A DNA stretch of 30,175 nucleotides from a virus, in the IMG/VR virus record IMGVR_UViG_3300005838_000043, positions 1-30,175 of that record. One strand, given 5' to 3'. The translations under genes were made by a program, and so were the position numbers. Shown in pieces: positions 1-7,777 of the stretch (the stretch's first letter is position 1; each line of letters opens with the position of its first letter). The notes beneath the pieces were generated by a model, which saw nothing but the letters and a program-made list of their open reading frames with translations, was not told the DNA's origin and made no database searches.

Positions 1-217
1 GATTTGCGGAAATTATTTGGATGAAGACACCGAAGGAGAAAATTATGAGAATGAGAATTGTGGGTGTTGTTATGTTGAAGCAGGGATTATCCCCGAATGG
101 ATGGGTCATTCCTATTACGCCAACGATTATCTCAAAGATTTCTCCCCCAAAGTGTTAGAAGAATACGGGTATGATAACCCTTGTGATTGTGGGGATGAGG
201 AAGGTGATGCAGAATGA
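1..217 (+). CDS. Partial acidic Cys-containing protein (5' end outside window)
   Basis: The reading frame is open from the first bases, so the gene most likely begins upstream. A TTG at 17 is only a possible internal start. The visible part is about 71 residues, very acidic, with Cys clusters CGCC and CDCG, which could bind a metal. No family is recognised. The stop overlaps the next start as ATGA, which supports a real gene in the same transcript. Its DNA is richer in G and C than its neighbours, as is the Cys-rich gene at 10924. Confidence 0.55.
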   Translation, partial: ICGNYLDEDTEGENYENENCGCCYVEAGIIPEWMGHSYYANDYLKDFSPKVLEEYGYDNPCDCGDEEGDAE

Positions 218-474
218 AGTATATTCATTTCAATATATTAGATAGGGTTCTATGTGATGCAGAAGCAGAACCCGTTCCAGAAAAATTGGCAAACACTAGA
301 AGATTGTGTAATGATTGTATTCAAGTTATATGGAAGGAACAGTATAGTAGAAGTCGATTTTTTCCCCAAGAGTGGGTAGAAAAAGTTGATACACAAACGG
401 AGTTATTACCACCTAAAAAAATAAAACCATTAGCGTATTATTTAAAATTAAAGGAAGTACAACTATGGGAGTAA
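214..474 (+). CDS. Hypothetical protein, 86 aa
   Basis: This is an 86-residue soluble protein of unknown function. It has one CNDC pair and another Cys near residue 14, a possible partial metal site. The start is fixed by an ATGA overlap with the gene before, with GAGGAAGGTGA as a ribosome-binding region. Its 3' end overlaps the next gene by 10 bases. Confidence 0.6.
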   Translation: MKYIHFNILDRVLCDAEAEPVPEKLANTRRLCNDCIQVIWKEQYSRSRFFPQEWVEKVDTQTELLPPKKIKPLAYYLKLKEVQLWE

Positions 475-662
475 AAAGATACCGGTATATGGATGGTGAA
501 AAAGGTGATGAACAATACCTAAAAGCGAAAGATGAGGAATCAGAAGCCGTAACCATGTTTATGCACAATCTAATAGAAAGGGCTGAAATAAAAGCAAGTA
601 AATATAGAAATATTGCTTTACTTTCTAATGTCTGTTGGATTTTAGTATATTATTGGTGGTGA
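465..662 (+). CDS. Small protein with C-terminal membrane segment, 65 aa
   Basis: The first 45 or so residues are charged and probably helical. The last 18 (IALLSNVCWILVYYWW) are hydrophobic and aromatic, as expected for a single C-terminal membrane anchor. It overlaps the upstream gene by 10 bases and stops 4 bases before the next start. Function unknown; a tail-anchored small protein is inferred from the sequence only. Confidence 0.5.
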   Translation: MGVKRYRYMDGEKGDEQYLKAKDEESEAVTMFMHNLIERAEIKASKYRNIALLSNVCWILVYYWW

Positions 663-666
663 AAGT

Positions 667-828
667 ATGAGCAATGACTCAGTAAATAATTGCCCTATTT
701 GTAAAGAACCAATGAAATTAATGAAGGGAATATCCCATAAATCCCGTTATGATGACGGTGTTTCAACACAATACCATTATTGTGTTCATTGTAGTGAAGA
801 AAAATGGAAAAACAAGGAGAGTGAATAA
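667..828 (+). CDS. Zinc-ribbon mini-protein, 53 aa
   Basis: This is a 53-residue protein with CPIC near the N-terminus and CVHC near the C-terminus, a classical four-Cys zinc ribbon with the knuckles about 30 residues apart. The start follows GGTGGTGAAAGT by a short spacer. The stop is immediately followed by the ATG of another zinc protein at 830. The specific role is unknown; such proteins usually bind nucleic acid or partner proteins. Confidence 0.6.
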   Translation: MSNDSVNNCPICKEPMKLMKGISHKSRYDDGVSTQYHYCVHCSEEKWKNKESE

Positions 829-829
829 A

Positions 830-1069
830 ATGGTAGAAGATACAGATATAGATGATATAATAGAAGAAGATGTAGGGAATATAATGAATGTAATAACAAC
901 TGATGGTTATTATATTCAAGCCCAAGTAGTAAAGGTATCATGCCCTGCTTGTGGTGAGGAATTTTTAGGAACTAAACGCCATGCTGGTGGATTTATTGCA
1001 GGTCATATAGCCTTTCATGAATTTGAAAATACCCGCGACACAATAGTAGAATCAATGGGGGGAATATAA
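830..1069 (+). CDS. C2H2-type zinc-finger protein, 79 aa
   Basis: An acidic N-terminal 30 residues is followed by CPACGEEF and, after a spacer, GHIAFHEFEN, which gives a C-x2-C...H-x3-H zinc-finger pattern. The ATG at 830 was chosen over an in-frame ATG at 749 because the latter would run through the preceding zinc-ribbon gene. Probably a small DNA- or RNA-binding regulator, inferred from the finger alone. Confidence 0.6.
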   Translation: MVEDTDIDDIIEEDVGNIMNVITTDGYYIQAQVVKVSCPACGEEFLGTKRHAGGFIAGHIAFHEFENTRDTIVESMGGI

Positions 1070-1159
1070 TTGGTTTCGTGGTCGTTTGAAGAAAGAACAA
1101 TGTTATATGAATTAGATAATGATGGACACCTGATGGTAATTAGGAGTGAAATAAAATGA
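1070..1159 (+). CDS. Putative 29-aa protein with TTG start
   Basis: A short frame starts with TTG at 1070, directly after the previous stop and behind a GGGGGGAATATAA purine stretch, and ends in a TGA that overlaps the next ATG (ATGA). It fills the only gap between two good genes, which argues for translation. The product (VSWSFEERTMLYELDNDG...) has no recognisable domain. An ATG at 1100 is an alternative start. Confidence 0.4.
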   Translation: MVSWSFEERTMLYELDNDGHLMVIRSEIK

Positions 1160-1718
1160 AAGAAAAAATAAAAATAGAAGAAGAAAATAAAGCAATGAAA
1201 GATTTTGATTGGAAGAATCACATTAGGGATGTGTATAAAGATATGAATAAAATCAATGAAGGTGGTGTTAATTTTATTAGCCCTTGCCAAGATAGTGAAG
1301 TATTTTTAACATCAATTTGGAATATGTCTATGGATGTATTAGATGGTATGGAAGTGCAAGTAGTTATTGACGACAAAGATGATTTGTATATCAGTAGTGG
1401 TTCAGCATCATTTGTATCTTTTGAAAATCATGAAGATGAATTAGTAAATGGTGCGCCAATGAGAATACCAATTAAATCATGGATTCATACCCATCCATTT
1501 GGTGAGGCTTACCTTAGCGGTACAGATTGGAAAACAGTAAAGACATGGCAACCTATTATGAAAAGTGCTATTGTGTTAGGTGATAATCAATACCTTGCGG
1601 TGAACATGGATAATGCTAGATACGAAAAGGGAACTTTTTCAGCAAAGAAGGTTTACTATGGATTATTAGAACAAACTAATTTTGGTGATGTAGAACCTAT
1701 GATGGAAGGTGAAGAATA

Positions 1719-1719
<1 letters not shown>
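1156..1719 (+). CDS. JAMM/MPN (JAB1) metallopeptidase-like protein
   Basis: This 187-residue protein carries a complete JAMM zinc site: H111-x-H113, seven residues, S121, two residues, D124 (HTHPFGEAYLSGTD), with E66 as the likely upstream glutamate. JAMM enzymes cleave isopeptide bonds of ubiquitin-like proteins or related peptides. In tailed phages JAB domains also occur in tail-assembly proteins, and in anti-phage CBASS a JAMM protein (Cap3) reverses conjugation. Here the gene lies among early-type genes rather than tail genes, so processing of a host small archaeal modifier conjugate is a fair inference, unproven. The start is set by ATGA overlap; the 3' end overlaps the next ATG by one base. 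Confidence 0.82.
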
Positions 1720-2015
<296 letters not shown>

Positions 2016-2105
2016 ATGACTACATTAACTGAAGAGAATAGCAGACAAACAACATTAGAAGAATTTGGATTATTTTTATACTTAAAGTTTGGAGATGAAG
2101 AATAA
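2016..2105 (+). CDS. 29-aa micro-protein with PIP-box-like motif
   Basis: The ATG follows AGGAG with a spacer of about 9 bases. The stop overlaps the next ATG as TAATG. The centre of the 29-residue product reads RQTTLEEFGLF, matching the Q-x-x-L-x-x-F part of a PCNA-interacting peptide. Because the virus encodes its own PCNA-like clamp (10155), a micro-protein that docks on a sliding clamp is an attractive but untested reading. The residue after F is G, so the usual second aromatic is absent. Confidence 0.5.
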   Translation: MTTLTEENSRQTTLEEFGLFLYLKFGDEE

Positions 2106-2560
2106 TGGTGGTTAGAATGAAGAAATTTATTGCAATATTATTTGCATCAATTCTATTAGCAGGGTGTTCCATTCCTGACCCTGAAGAAGTATTTGCTGAA
2201 GAAAAGGAAGCCCCTAAAGAATGGATTAATATTAATGGGTCATTTACTTATTTAATTAATGATATGAATAATTCTACACAAGAAACTATTTGGATAAATG
2301 TTAATAGTTCTCATGGTTTAATTGAGTTAGATAGTTTCCAATATAATATTACACATCTAAGTTTTGAAGTAGTGAATAATACAGTTTATTTTCATAACTA
2401 TACATATGTTGTATCGGGTTATCTTGAACAAAATAATTTTATGTGGAATATTGGATATGCACCTAATTTTGGTAATGCAAGTTTAATATTTCCAACCTTT
2501 CCATTTGATGTAACTATTTATTACAATGTTAATTATCGTATATGGAATGGTCAAGAATGA
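2105..2560 (+). CDS. Secreted lipoprotein rich in N-glycosylation sequons
   Basis: The protein (151 aa from 2105, or 147 from ATG 2117, which has GGTGG ahead of it) begins with KK, a hydrophobic stretch and a lipobox LLAGC, typical of a lipid-anchored exported protein. The mature part has about seven N-x-S/T sequons in roughly 110 residues (NGS, NNST, NSS, NIT, NNT, NYT, NAS) and a beta-rich, aromatic pattern. Archaeal surface proteins are N-glycosylated at such sites. A viral protein displayed on the infected cell, for example for superinfection exclusion, is an inference; no family is recognised. Confidence 0.75.
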   Translation: MVVRMKKFIAILFASILLAGCSIPDPEEVFAEEKEAPKEWININGSFTYLINDMNNSTQETIWINVNSSHGLIELDSFQYNITHLSFEVVNNTVYFHNYTYVVSGYLEQNNFMWNIGYAPNFGNASLIFPTFPFDVTIYYNVNYRIWNGQE

Positions 2561-2958
2561 ATAAGAAAGCATTGACTGTTCATTTTCCTGCACCATTACC
2601 AGCAGAAATACCTTGCCCTATTTGTGAAGGCAATAAATGTAAGGTTTGTGATAAAACAGGTAAGATGAAATTAGTAGTAGATGCTAAAGTACCAATACAA
2701 AGAAATCTTATTATAAAATATATTTCTAATAATTTAGAACATATAGCAATAGAATTATCTAGACAGTATGGTTTAGTTCCTGAAGTTAATACTGAAGAAA
2801 TATTTGAGTGTGATGAAGGAACAACATATGAAATTGCAAAGATAAGTAGTTTAGGTGGAGTGATATGGATAGCAAGCAGATTAGACAAATTAGAATCTCC
2901 TAGATATTTTAATAGTGTTAAAGAATTAACTCGATTTAAAGAAGGGTGGTTTACATGA
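2557..2958 (+). CDS. Protein with DnaJ-like zinc knuckle, 133 aa
   Basis: Near the N-terminus CPICEGNKCKVCDKTGK resembles the CxxCxGxG zinc knuckles of DnaJ-type domains; the rest is an alpha/beta region of unknown fold. The ATG at 2557 overlaps the previous TGA (ATGA) and is preferred to 2542. The 3' end overlaps the start of the PC4-like gene, also as ATGA. Role unknown; the knuckle suggests zinc binding and protein or nucleic acid contact. Confidence 0.6.
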   Translation: MNKKALTVHFPAPLPAEIPCPICEGNKCKVCDKTGKMKLVVDAKVPIQRNLIIKYISNNLEHIAIELSRQYGLVPEVNTEEIFECDEGTTYEIAKISSLGGVIWIASRLDKLESPRYFNSVKELTRFKEGWFT

Positions 2959-3185
2959 GTGATGATATGGATATAATAGCAAGAGTACCACGAAATGCTA
3001 CCACTGAACTATTAATCAAAACAGGAACTTTTTGGAAAATTGAAGTGGTAGATATTAGATGGTATTCTGATGGTAAACCAACAAGAAAAGGAGTAAGAAT
3101 AAATATGGATGAATTGCCTACTTTAATTAAGGCACTTCAAAAAATTAATAATAAAAATGAGGCAAACAAGGATGAGTCTGAGTAG
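2955..3185 (+). CDS. PC4/Sub1-like ssDNA-binding protein
   Basis: This 76-residue protein has the layout of the transcriptional coactivator p15 (PC4) fold: beta strands including KIEVVDIRWYSDGKP, then KGVRINMDELPTLIKALQKI, matching the family's pattern of a DIR strand, a short turn, a Lys-Gly-hydrophobic strand and a C-terminal helix. PC4-like proteins form dimers that bind single-stranded DNA in replication, repair and transcription. The start at 2955 (ATGA overlap) is preferred over 2946. It directly precedes DNA ligase, consistent with a DNA-processing role. Family membership rests on pattern recognition only. Confidence 0.6.
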   Translation: MSDDMDIIARVPRNATTELLIKTGTFWKIEVVDIRWYSDGKPTRKGVRINMDELPTLIKALQKINNKNEANKDESE

Positions 3186-4701
3186 ATTATCAAAAATGTG
3201 TGAAGCAATAGAAATAACTAATAGTTTCAAAGATAAAATTAAAATTATAGATGAATCGTTGAGTTCATTTTCTAATCCTAAATTAGTGTTAGATATTCTA
3301 ACTCTAAATTTAGAAACTAATTCTATTGGTAATAAACGAGCAATAACTTGGGTTGCTAATGCTTTAGAGTTGTTTGAAGAAGAAGTTAAAAGTCAAGAAG
3401 AAATATGGGGAGATATAGGAGAAGGACTGTATCAATATTTACCTAGTAAAGAAGATAGTAAACTTTCAATTAAAGAAGTTTATTCCTTATTATTATTAGA
3501 TTGTTCTAGTATTAACAGTAATTCATATGTTATTTTTGCTAGTGCAATAAAAGATATGTCTGATTTAGAGATTAAATGGTTTATTAGATATTGGTTAAGG
3601 ATTCCTAGAAATAGAGTTTCATATTCAATTGTTGTTAAGGCAATAAATAAAAGATTTCCTAATAATGATGTAATTAAATTATGTAATATACAACATGTTT
3701 CAATAGTATTTTCTTATTTAGAATCAGGTAGAACACCACCTACTACTATACAAACAGGAATGTTTCTAAAACCATCATTGGCTAAAACTTATAATTCTAA
3801 TTTACCTTCAGAATATATTTTAGACATAAAGTATGATGGTAATAGATATCAAATACATAAAGATAATAAAAATGTTATGATTTTTAATAGAAAAGGTAAA
3901 CTTGTAACTCATCAGTTTCCTGATGTAGCAGAACAGGTTTCACACTTCAATGCCAATAGTTGTATTTTAGATACTGAAATATATCCCATAATTAAAAATG
4001 GTAGTATAGACCCTGCACCACACAAGAAAATGGCGGCAAGGGTACATTCCAAAGATAAACAAGAAGCCTTGCTTAAATGCCCAGTTAAAATGGTAATTTT
4101 TGATATTATACAATACATGGGTGAGTTATTAATTGACGAACCATATAGAATAAGGTTATCACATCTATTGGATTTTCCAATAGAAAATAGAGTATGGAGT
4201 TTTGATATAGATACTTCGATTGAATCAGCATATAACATTGCTATTAATAGAGGATTTGAGGGTATTATGATTAAAGATTTAAATGCCCCATACAAAAGTG
4301 GTAGGAGTAATAATATATTGAAACATAAACCTTCTAGAATAGAATTAGATGTAGTTATTACTTCTGCTGAATATGGTAAAGGTAGAAGGACAGGTGTGTT
4401 TAGTTCATTTGGAATTTCAGTAAAAACTGAAAATGGATATGAAAGTATAGGTAAAGTAGGCACTGGATTATCAGATAGTGATTTGCTACATCTAACAACA
4501 GAACTTAAGAAGATAATAGATAACTATTCTTCGGATGTGTATTATGTATTACCTAGAATAGTTTTAGAAGTTAGATGTGATTTAATATCACAAGATTCTA
4601 ATGGTAATTATGGATTAAGGTTTCCTAGAGTAGAGAGAATTAGAAATGATAAACACCCATATGATTGCAATACTTTAGAAGATGTTAAAAACAATAGGTA
4701 A
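3172..4701 (+). CDS. lig: ATP-dependent DNA ligase
   Basis: This 509-residue protein seals nicks in DNA using ATP. The nucleotidyltransferase motif I is KYDGNR, with the AMP-accepting Lys at about residue 220. Further motifs are ILDTEIYP (III), EGIMIKDLNAPYKSGRS (IV), LKHKPSRIELDVV (V) and RFPRVERIRND near the C-terminus (VI, OB-fold). The helical N-terminal 200 residues correspond to the archaeal/eukaryotic ligase DNA-binding domain. Length fits archaeal ligases (about 550-600) slightly trimmed. The start at 3172 has GAGG nine bases upstream; 3157 is an alternative. It should join Okazaki fragments with the clamp encoded downstream. Confidence 0.93.
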   Translation: MSLSRLSKMCEAIEITNSFKDKIKIIDESLSSFSNPKLVLDILTLNLETNSIGNKRAITWVANALELFEEEVKSQEEIWGDIGEGLYQYLPSKEDSKLSIKEVYSLLLLDCSSINSNSYVIFASAIKDMSDLEIKWFIRYWLRIPRNRVSYSIVVKAINKRFPNNDVIKLCNIQHVSIVFSYLESGRTPPTTIQTGMFLKPSLAKTYNSNLPSEYILDIKYDGNRYQIHKDNKNVMIFNRKGKLVTHQFPDVAEQVSHFNANSCILDTEIYPIIKNGSIDPAPHKKMAARVHSKDKQEALLKCPVKMVIFDIIQYMGELLIDEPYRIRLSHLLDFPIENRVWSFDIDTSIESAYNIAINRGFEGIMIKDLNAPYKSGRSNNILKHKPSRIELDVVITSAEYGKGRRTGVFSSFGISVKTENGYESIGKVGTGLSDSDLLHLTTELKKIIDNYSSDVYYVLPRIVLEVRCDLISQDSNGNYGLRFPRVERIRNDKHPYDCNTLEDVKNNR

Positions 4702-4733
4702 AATATTAATTACCTACAGCCAAAGGCAAGTAT

Positions 4734-5135
4734 ATGTTAGACCGGAATGTGGTTCTTGGTATTTGTTCAATAATAGCAAAACCCACAGTATCAATTATTA
4801 AAGCCGAAAGATATAGTATGGGATATAGAGTTAAATTATCAATAGTATTTAGAAGCAATGCTGAAAGGTTGTTGGCACTTCAGCGTTGCTTCCTTCAAAA
4901 CAATATAGAAAGTAAATATAAAATATCTGAATCAAAAAGTAGACAAAGACCTATTCTGATTATATCTAAGTTAAATGATATATCTAAATTTGTAGAAACA
5001 TATGATATTGTTTCAGTATCTTTTAGTGATAATTGGGATATATTTATTAATGTTAAAAAATTAATAGGAGAAAACTCACATAAAACTATGAAGGGTCTTG
5101 ATGAAATAATAGAATTAAAGGGGTATTTAATATGA
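4734..5135 (+). CDS. LAGLIDADG-fold-like protein, 133 aa
   Basis: The 133 residues show an alternating strand-helix pattern (YRVKLSIVFRSNAERLLALQ..., then RPILIISKLNDISKFVET) resembling one half of a LAGLIDADG homing-endonuclease fold. A clear catalytic LAGLIDADG helix with its acidic residue is not evident, so it may be a degenerate or repurposed copy. A 32-base gap separates it from the ligase gene, one of the few gaps in this block, which would fit later insertion. The stop overlaps the next ATG (ATGA). Confidence 0.4.
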   Translation: MLDRNVVLGICSIIAKPTVSIIKAERYSMGYRVKLSIVFRSNAERLLALQRCFLQNNIESKYKISESKSRQRPILIISKLNDISKFVETYDIVSVSFSDNWDIFINVKKLIGENSHKTMKGLDEIIELKGYLI

Positions 5136-5461
5136 AGTGTGTTAGATGTAATCTAAGAAATACTTCATCAAATAAAGACATGTGTAACATGTGTTATCTA
5201 AATATATTAGATAATAAACCTAAAAATAAAGTTGATGATGTAGAGATATTAGAATATCATATTCACAAGGCTCTTTGGGATGGTTGCAACGATTGTGGTT
5301 GTAATGATTTTTATTGTGATGCAGGTATAAAAGAAGAAAAAGAAGTTAAATGGTACATATTAAAAGTTCGATGTCCCAATTGTAATAGTAATTATGAACA
5401 AATAATGGAAGTAAGAATAAATGAGTTTAATAAAAATAAGCAAAGAACACATGAGCAGTAA
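5132..5461 (+). CDS. Double zinc-ribbon protein, 109 aa
   Basis: The N-terminal CVRCNLRN...CNMC forms one possible zinc site. CNDCGCNDFYC followed by VRCPNCNSNYEQ, reminiscent of a ribbon that closes with an aromatic-rich strand, forms a second. Function unknown. The start overlaps the upstream stop as ATGA, and the end overlaps the next gene by 11 bases. Confidence 0.6.
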   Translation: MKCVRCNLRNTSSNKDMCNMCYLNILDNKPKNKVDDVEILEYHIHKALWDGCNDCGCNDFYCDAGIKEEKEVKWYILKVRCPNCNSNYEQIMEVRINEFNKNKQRTHEQ

Positions 5462-6272
5462 GCCACTAATAGTTTTAGGCAATACTGCTATGGATAAAAT
5501 GAAAAGAGCAAGAAGTTTTGTTTCTGATAGTCCAATAGTAATGTATGCCAATGAGTTTAATATTGTAGACAATTATAGTATTCCTAAAGATAGAGGAATT
5601 ATAATAGATGAGATGCACTTTAAACCAAATAATGATTTAATTAAAAAAACTATATTAGAATATGCAGGACAAGTAGTATTGATTTCTGATAGTAAAAAAG
5701 CAGTGTTGCCTACAATATATAATTTATGTGATATGAAAAGACCAACGGAAAAAATAGATGTGAAAAACATTTCACCAAGAGCAGATGAACCTGTTAATTA
5801 TGAAGTAGATATGTTCACTTTAGCAAGAGAATATTTAACTAATAGAGATAGAGATGAAGTTGCATTAAAACTTAAGATAAATACACCAGCAGATAATCAA
5901 TTATTATCTTGGATTGTTCCTAATATAAACCCTAACAAAATAGCGTTTATAGATAATAATGTTAAAAGACGCTGGAACAGTTCATATTTTTATGAGTTAT
6001 TAGCATATTCTCATAATGGTAAACTAAGTGCTAAGATGGTTATGCCTACCAGAAGGAAATATTCTAAGTTAGGTAGTATCGCTAGTAGATTAGGATTAAG
6101 AAGGCATGAAACTTATTTGATTCAAGACCTTCTTAAAAATGAAGAATTTAAAAAATATGCTATGACTAAGTTAAATAATTCAGAATGTAGATTATTAAAA
6201 CTTGGTGAAAAGAAAGTTAGAAAAATAGATAATATTGTTTTACCTACTCCAACATTAGACAAGTGGTTATAA
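5451..6272 (+). CDS. Putative degenerate clamp-loader large subunit (RFC-L-like)
   Basis: The 273-residue protein has an AAA-like layout without a normal Walker A: after a first strand PLIVLGNTAMDKMKRA comes a strand and acidic motif GIIIDEMHF in the Walker B position, then QVVLISDSKKAVLPTIYNLC resembling a sensor 1 strand. A helical C-terminal half ends TPTLDKWL at the last residue, a PIP-like tail as in archaeal RFC large subunits. It lies one small gene before RFC small subunit. I infer the non-ATPase large subunit of the viral clamp loader; homology is not certain. The start at 5451 overlaps the previous gene by 11 bases; ATG 5421 is an alternative. Confidence 0.45.
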   Translation: MSSKPLIVLGNTAMDKMKRARSFVSDSPIVMYANEFNIVDNYSIPKDRGIIIDEMHFKPNNDLIKKTILEYAGQVVLISDSKKAVLPTIYNLCDMKRPTEKIDVKNISPRADEPVNYEVDMFTLAREYLTNRDRDEVALKLKINTPADNQLLSWIVPNINPNKIAFIDNNVKRRWNSSYFYELLAYSHNGKLSAKMVMPTRRKYSKLGSIASRLGLRRHETYLIQDLLKNEEFKKYAMTKLNNSECRLLKLGEKKVRKIDNIVLPTPTLDKWL

Positions 6273-6526
6273 TGGCAAGTCATAAAAAACACCAAGATAG
6301 AAAAAAGGCTCTAATAGAGTATGGAGAAAAACATATTAATACTACTCTAGATTTTAATGAGATAATGATATTCATTAACACTTATAAAAATAATAGAGGT
6401 AGATTACATAGAAAGGTTAATACTAATAGACAAGTAATATATAATTTACTATTAGGAATGGATGAATTTAAAAAAGTAAAAAAAGGGTATTGGAAATATA
6501 TACCTATTAAAAAAAATGAGGAATAA
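6272..6526 (+). CDS. Basic winged-helix-like protein, 84 aa
   Basis: An 84-residue, lysine-rich protein with the helix pattern ALIEYGEKH...LDFNEIMIFINTY...RQVIYNLLLGMDEF and then KKVKKGYWKYIP, which looks like a winged helix-turn-helix with a final beta wing. It sits between the putative clamp-loader large subunit and RFC small subunit with TAATG overlap upstream. A small DNA-binding or replication accessory protein is inferred; no named family is recognised. Confidence 0.5.
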   Translation: MASHKKHQDRKKALIEYGEKHINTTLDFNEIMIFINTYKNNRGRLHRKVNTNRQVIYNLLLGMDEFKKVKKGYWKYIPIKKNEE

Positions 6527-6528
6527 AA

Positions 6529-7449
6529 ATGAGTGAATTATGGACAGAAAAATATAGACCAACAAAACTTAGTGGGATTATAGGTCAAACTAATTTTGTG
6601 TTGGATGCAGAACATTGGGTTTTGAATAAAGAAATGCCTAATGTTTTATTGTATGGTGTTGCAGGGGTTGGTAAAACAGCCGCCGCAATATCATTAGCAA
6701 ATGGGATATTAGGTAATGATAGGAAAAATAACTTCTTTGAGATTAATGCTTCTGATGATAGAAAGTTAGAAACAGTAAGAAATAAAATTAAAGAGATTGC
6801 TTCTACTAAAAGAATTGGTGATGTTCCATTCAAAATAATACTATTAGATGAAATGGATGGTATGACTAAAGATGCACAAAATGCATTGAAGAGAATCATG
6901 GAAAGATATTCTGATAATTGTAGATTTATTATTACTTGTAATGATAGATATAAAATTATTAATCCTCTAATGTCGAGGTGTGCTAATTATAATTTCAAGC
7001 GACTTAATACTAAAGATATGAAATACATATTGACTGATATTCTGTTAAAAGAAGATGTTAAAACACATTCTGATGACCAATTAGATAAGTTTATTACCTA
7101 TTTGCAGGGTGATTTAAGACGAGGAATCAATGAATTACAGGCATCGTCAGCAAGCCAACGGACTCTTCAATATCAAATAGATATGAATATGAAACCATAC
7201 TCTGAAATTATAAAAATGATAAATGAAAATAAATATGAAAATGCTTTAGAGAAGGTTCACACTATGATTTATAATTCTACTGATATGAAAACCATATGTA
7301 TTAATTTACATACAACAGTGTTAGAAACTGAAAGTGATTTTAATTATAAATTTAAGATGCTTCGCATTATTGGTGAAGCAGAATGGAGAAGTGGAAACAT
7401 GAATCCAAAAGTTTTAGCATCTTGGATGATAGGACAAATGATAAAATGA
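6529..7449 (+). CDS. rfcS: Replication factor C small subunit (clamp loader)
   Basis: This 306-residue AAA+ ATPase opens and loads the PCNA clamp on primed DNA. It begins WTEKYRPTKLSGIIGQ, the RFC box. Walker A is GVAGVGKT (residues 43-50), Walker B is IILLDEMDG (D107, E108), sensor 1 is FIITCND, and the SRC arginine-finger motif is at 149-151. This is the standard archaeal/eukaryotic small-subunit set, and the length is close to the archaeal 315-330. The gene is coupled to its neighbours (2-base gap upstream, ATGA downstream). With the protein at 5451 it would form the viral loader. Confidence 0.96.
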   Translation: MSELWTEKYRPTKLSGIIGQTNFVLDAEHWVLNKEMPNVLLYGVAGVGKTAAAISLANGILGNDRKNNFFEINASDDRKLETVRNKIKEIASTKRIGDVPFKIILLDEMDGMTKDAQNALKRIMERYSDNCRFIITCNDRYKIINPLMSRCANYNFKRLNTKDMKYILTDILLKEDVKTHSDDQLDKFITYLQGDLRRGINELQASSASQRTLQYQIDMNMKPYSEIIKMINENKYENALEKVHTMIYNSTDMKTICINLHTTVLETESDFNYKFKMLRIIGEAEWRSGNMNPKVLASWMIGQMIK

Positions 7450-7535
7450 TAGAAATATTATTTATATTTATAGGACTTAGAATATTGATTAAAATGTTAG
7501 ATAATAGTAATAGGAGTGGAAGAAGAAAATGGTAA
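7446..7535 (+). CDS. 29-aa membrane micro-protein
   Basis: Starts in an ATGA overlap with the rfcS stop and ends 7 bases inside the next gene. The product begins with a hydrophobic helix (IEILFIFIGLRILIKML) and ends basic (NRSGRRKW), as expected for a tiny single-pass membrane peptide. Tight coupling at both ends is the main support. Function unknown. Confidence 0.45.
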   Translation: MIEILFIFIGLRILIKMLDNSNRSGRRKW

Positions 7536-7777
7536 AGAGATTTTTGGACTTTAATAAAGATGGGGTTGTTGATAAAGAAGATTTCAACCATCTCATATTA
7601 AGATATGAGATAATTGTGATAGGTGGTATATTACTAATGGTATTACCTATACTAAACACATTAGGCTACATTAGTGTTGATTCAAACTTTTTCTGGATGT
7701 TGTGTGGATTAGTCATGACGGCAGAAGGATTAGTTGAAATAAAATATGAGCGAAAAAAGAGGAATGAAAATGAATGA
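7529..7777 (+). CDS. EF-hand loop plus two membrane segments, 82 aa
   Basis: Residues 7-18 read DFNKDGVVDKED, a good EF-hand/dockerin-type calcium loop with ligands D7, N9, D11, G12, D15 and D18. Two hydrophobic segments follow (IIVIGGILLMVLPILNTLGYI and the region FFWMLCGLVMTAEGLV), then a basic tail. Small membrane proteins with a single calcium loop are seen in marine viruses and archaea, but no function is assigned here. A calcium-sensing membrane protein is an inference from the loop alone. Confidence 0.6.
   Translation: MVKRFLDFNKDGVVDKEDFNHLILRYEIIVIGGILLMVLPILNTLGYISVDSNFFWMLCGLVMTAEGLVEIKYERKKRNENE

Noticed and set aside
3912-4463. Long minus-strand open frame opposite the ligase gene
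   Set aside because: It lies wholly opposite ligase, which has all its motifs. The minus-strand product is low-complexity and hydrophobic without a domain.
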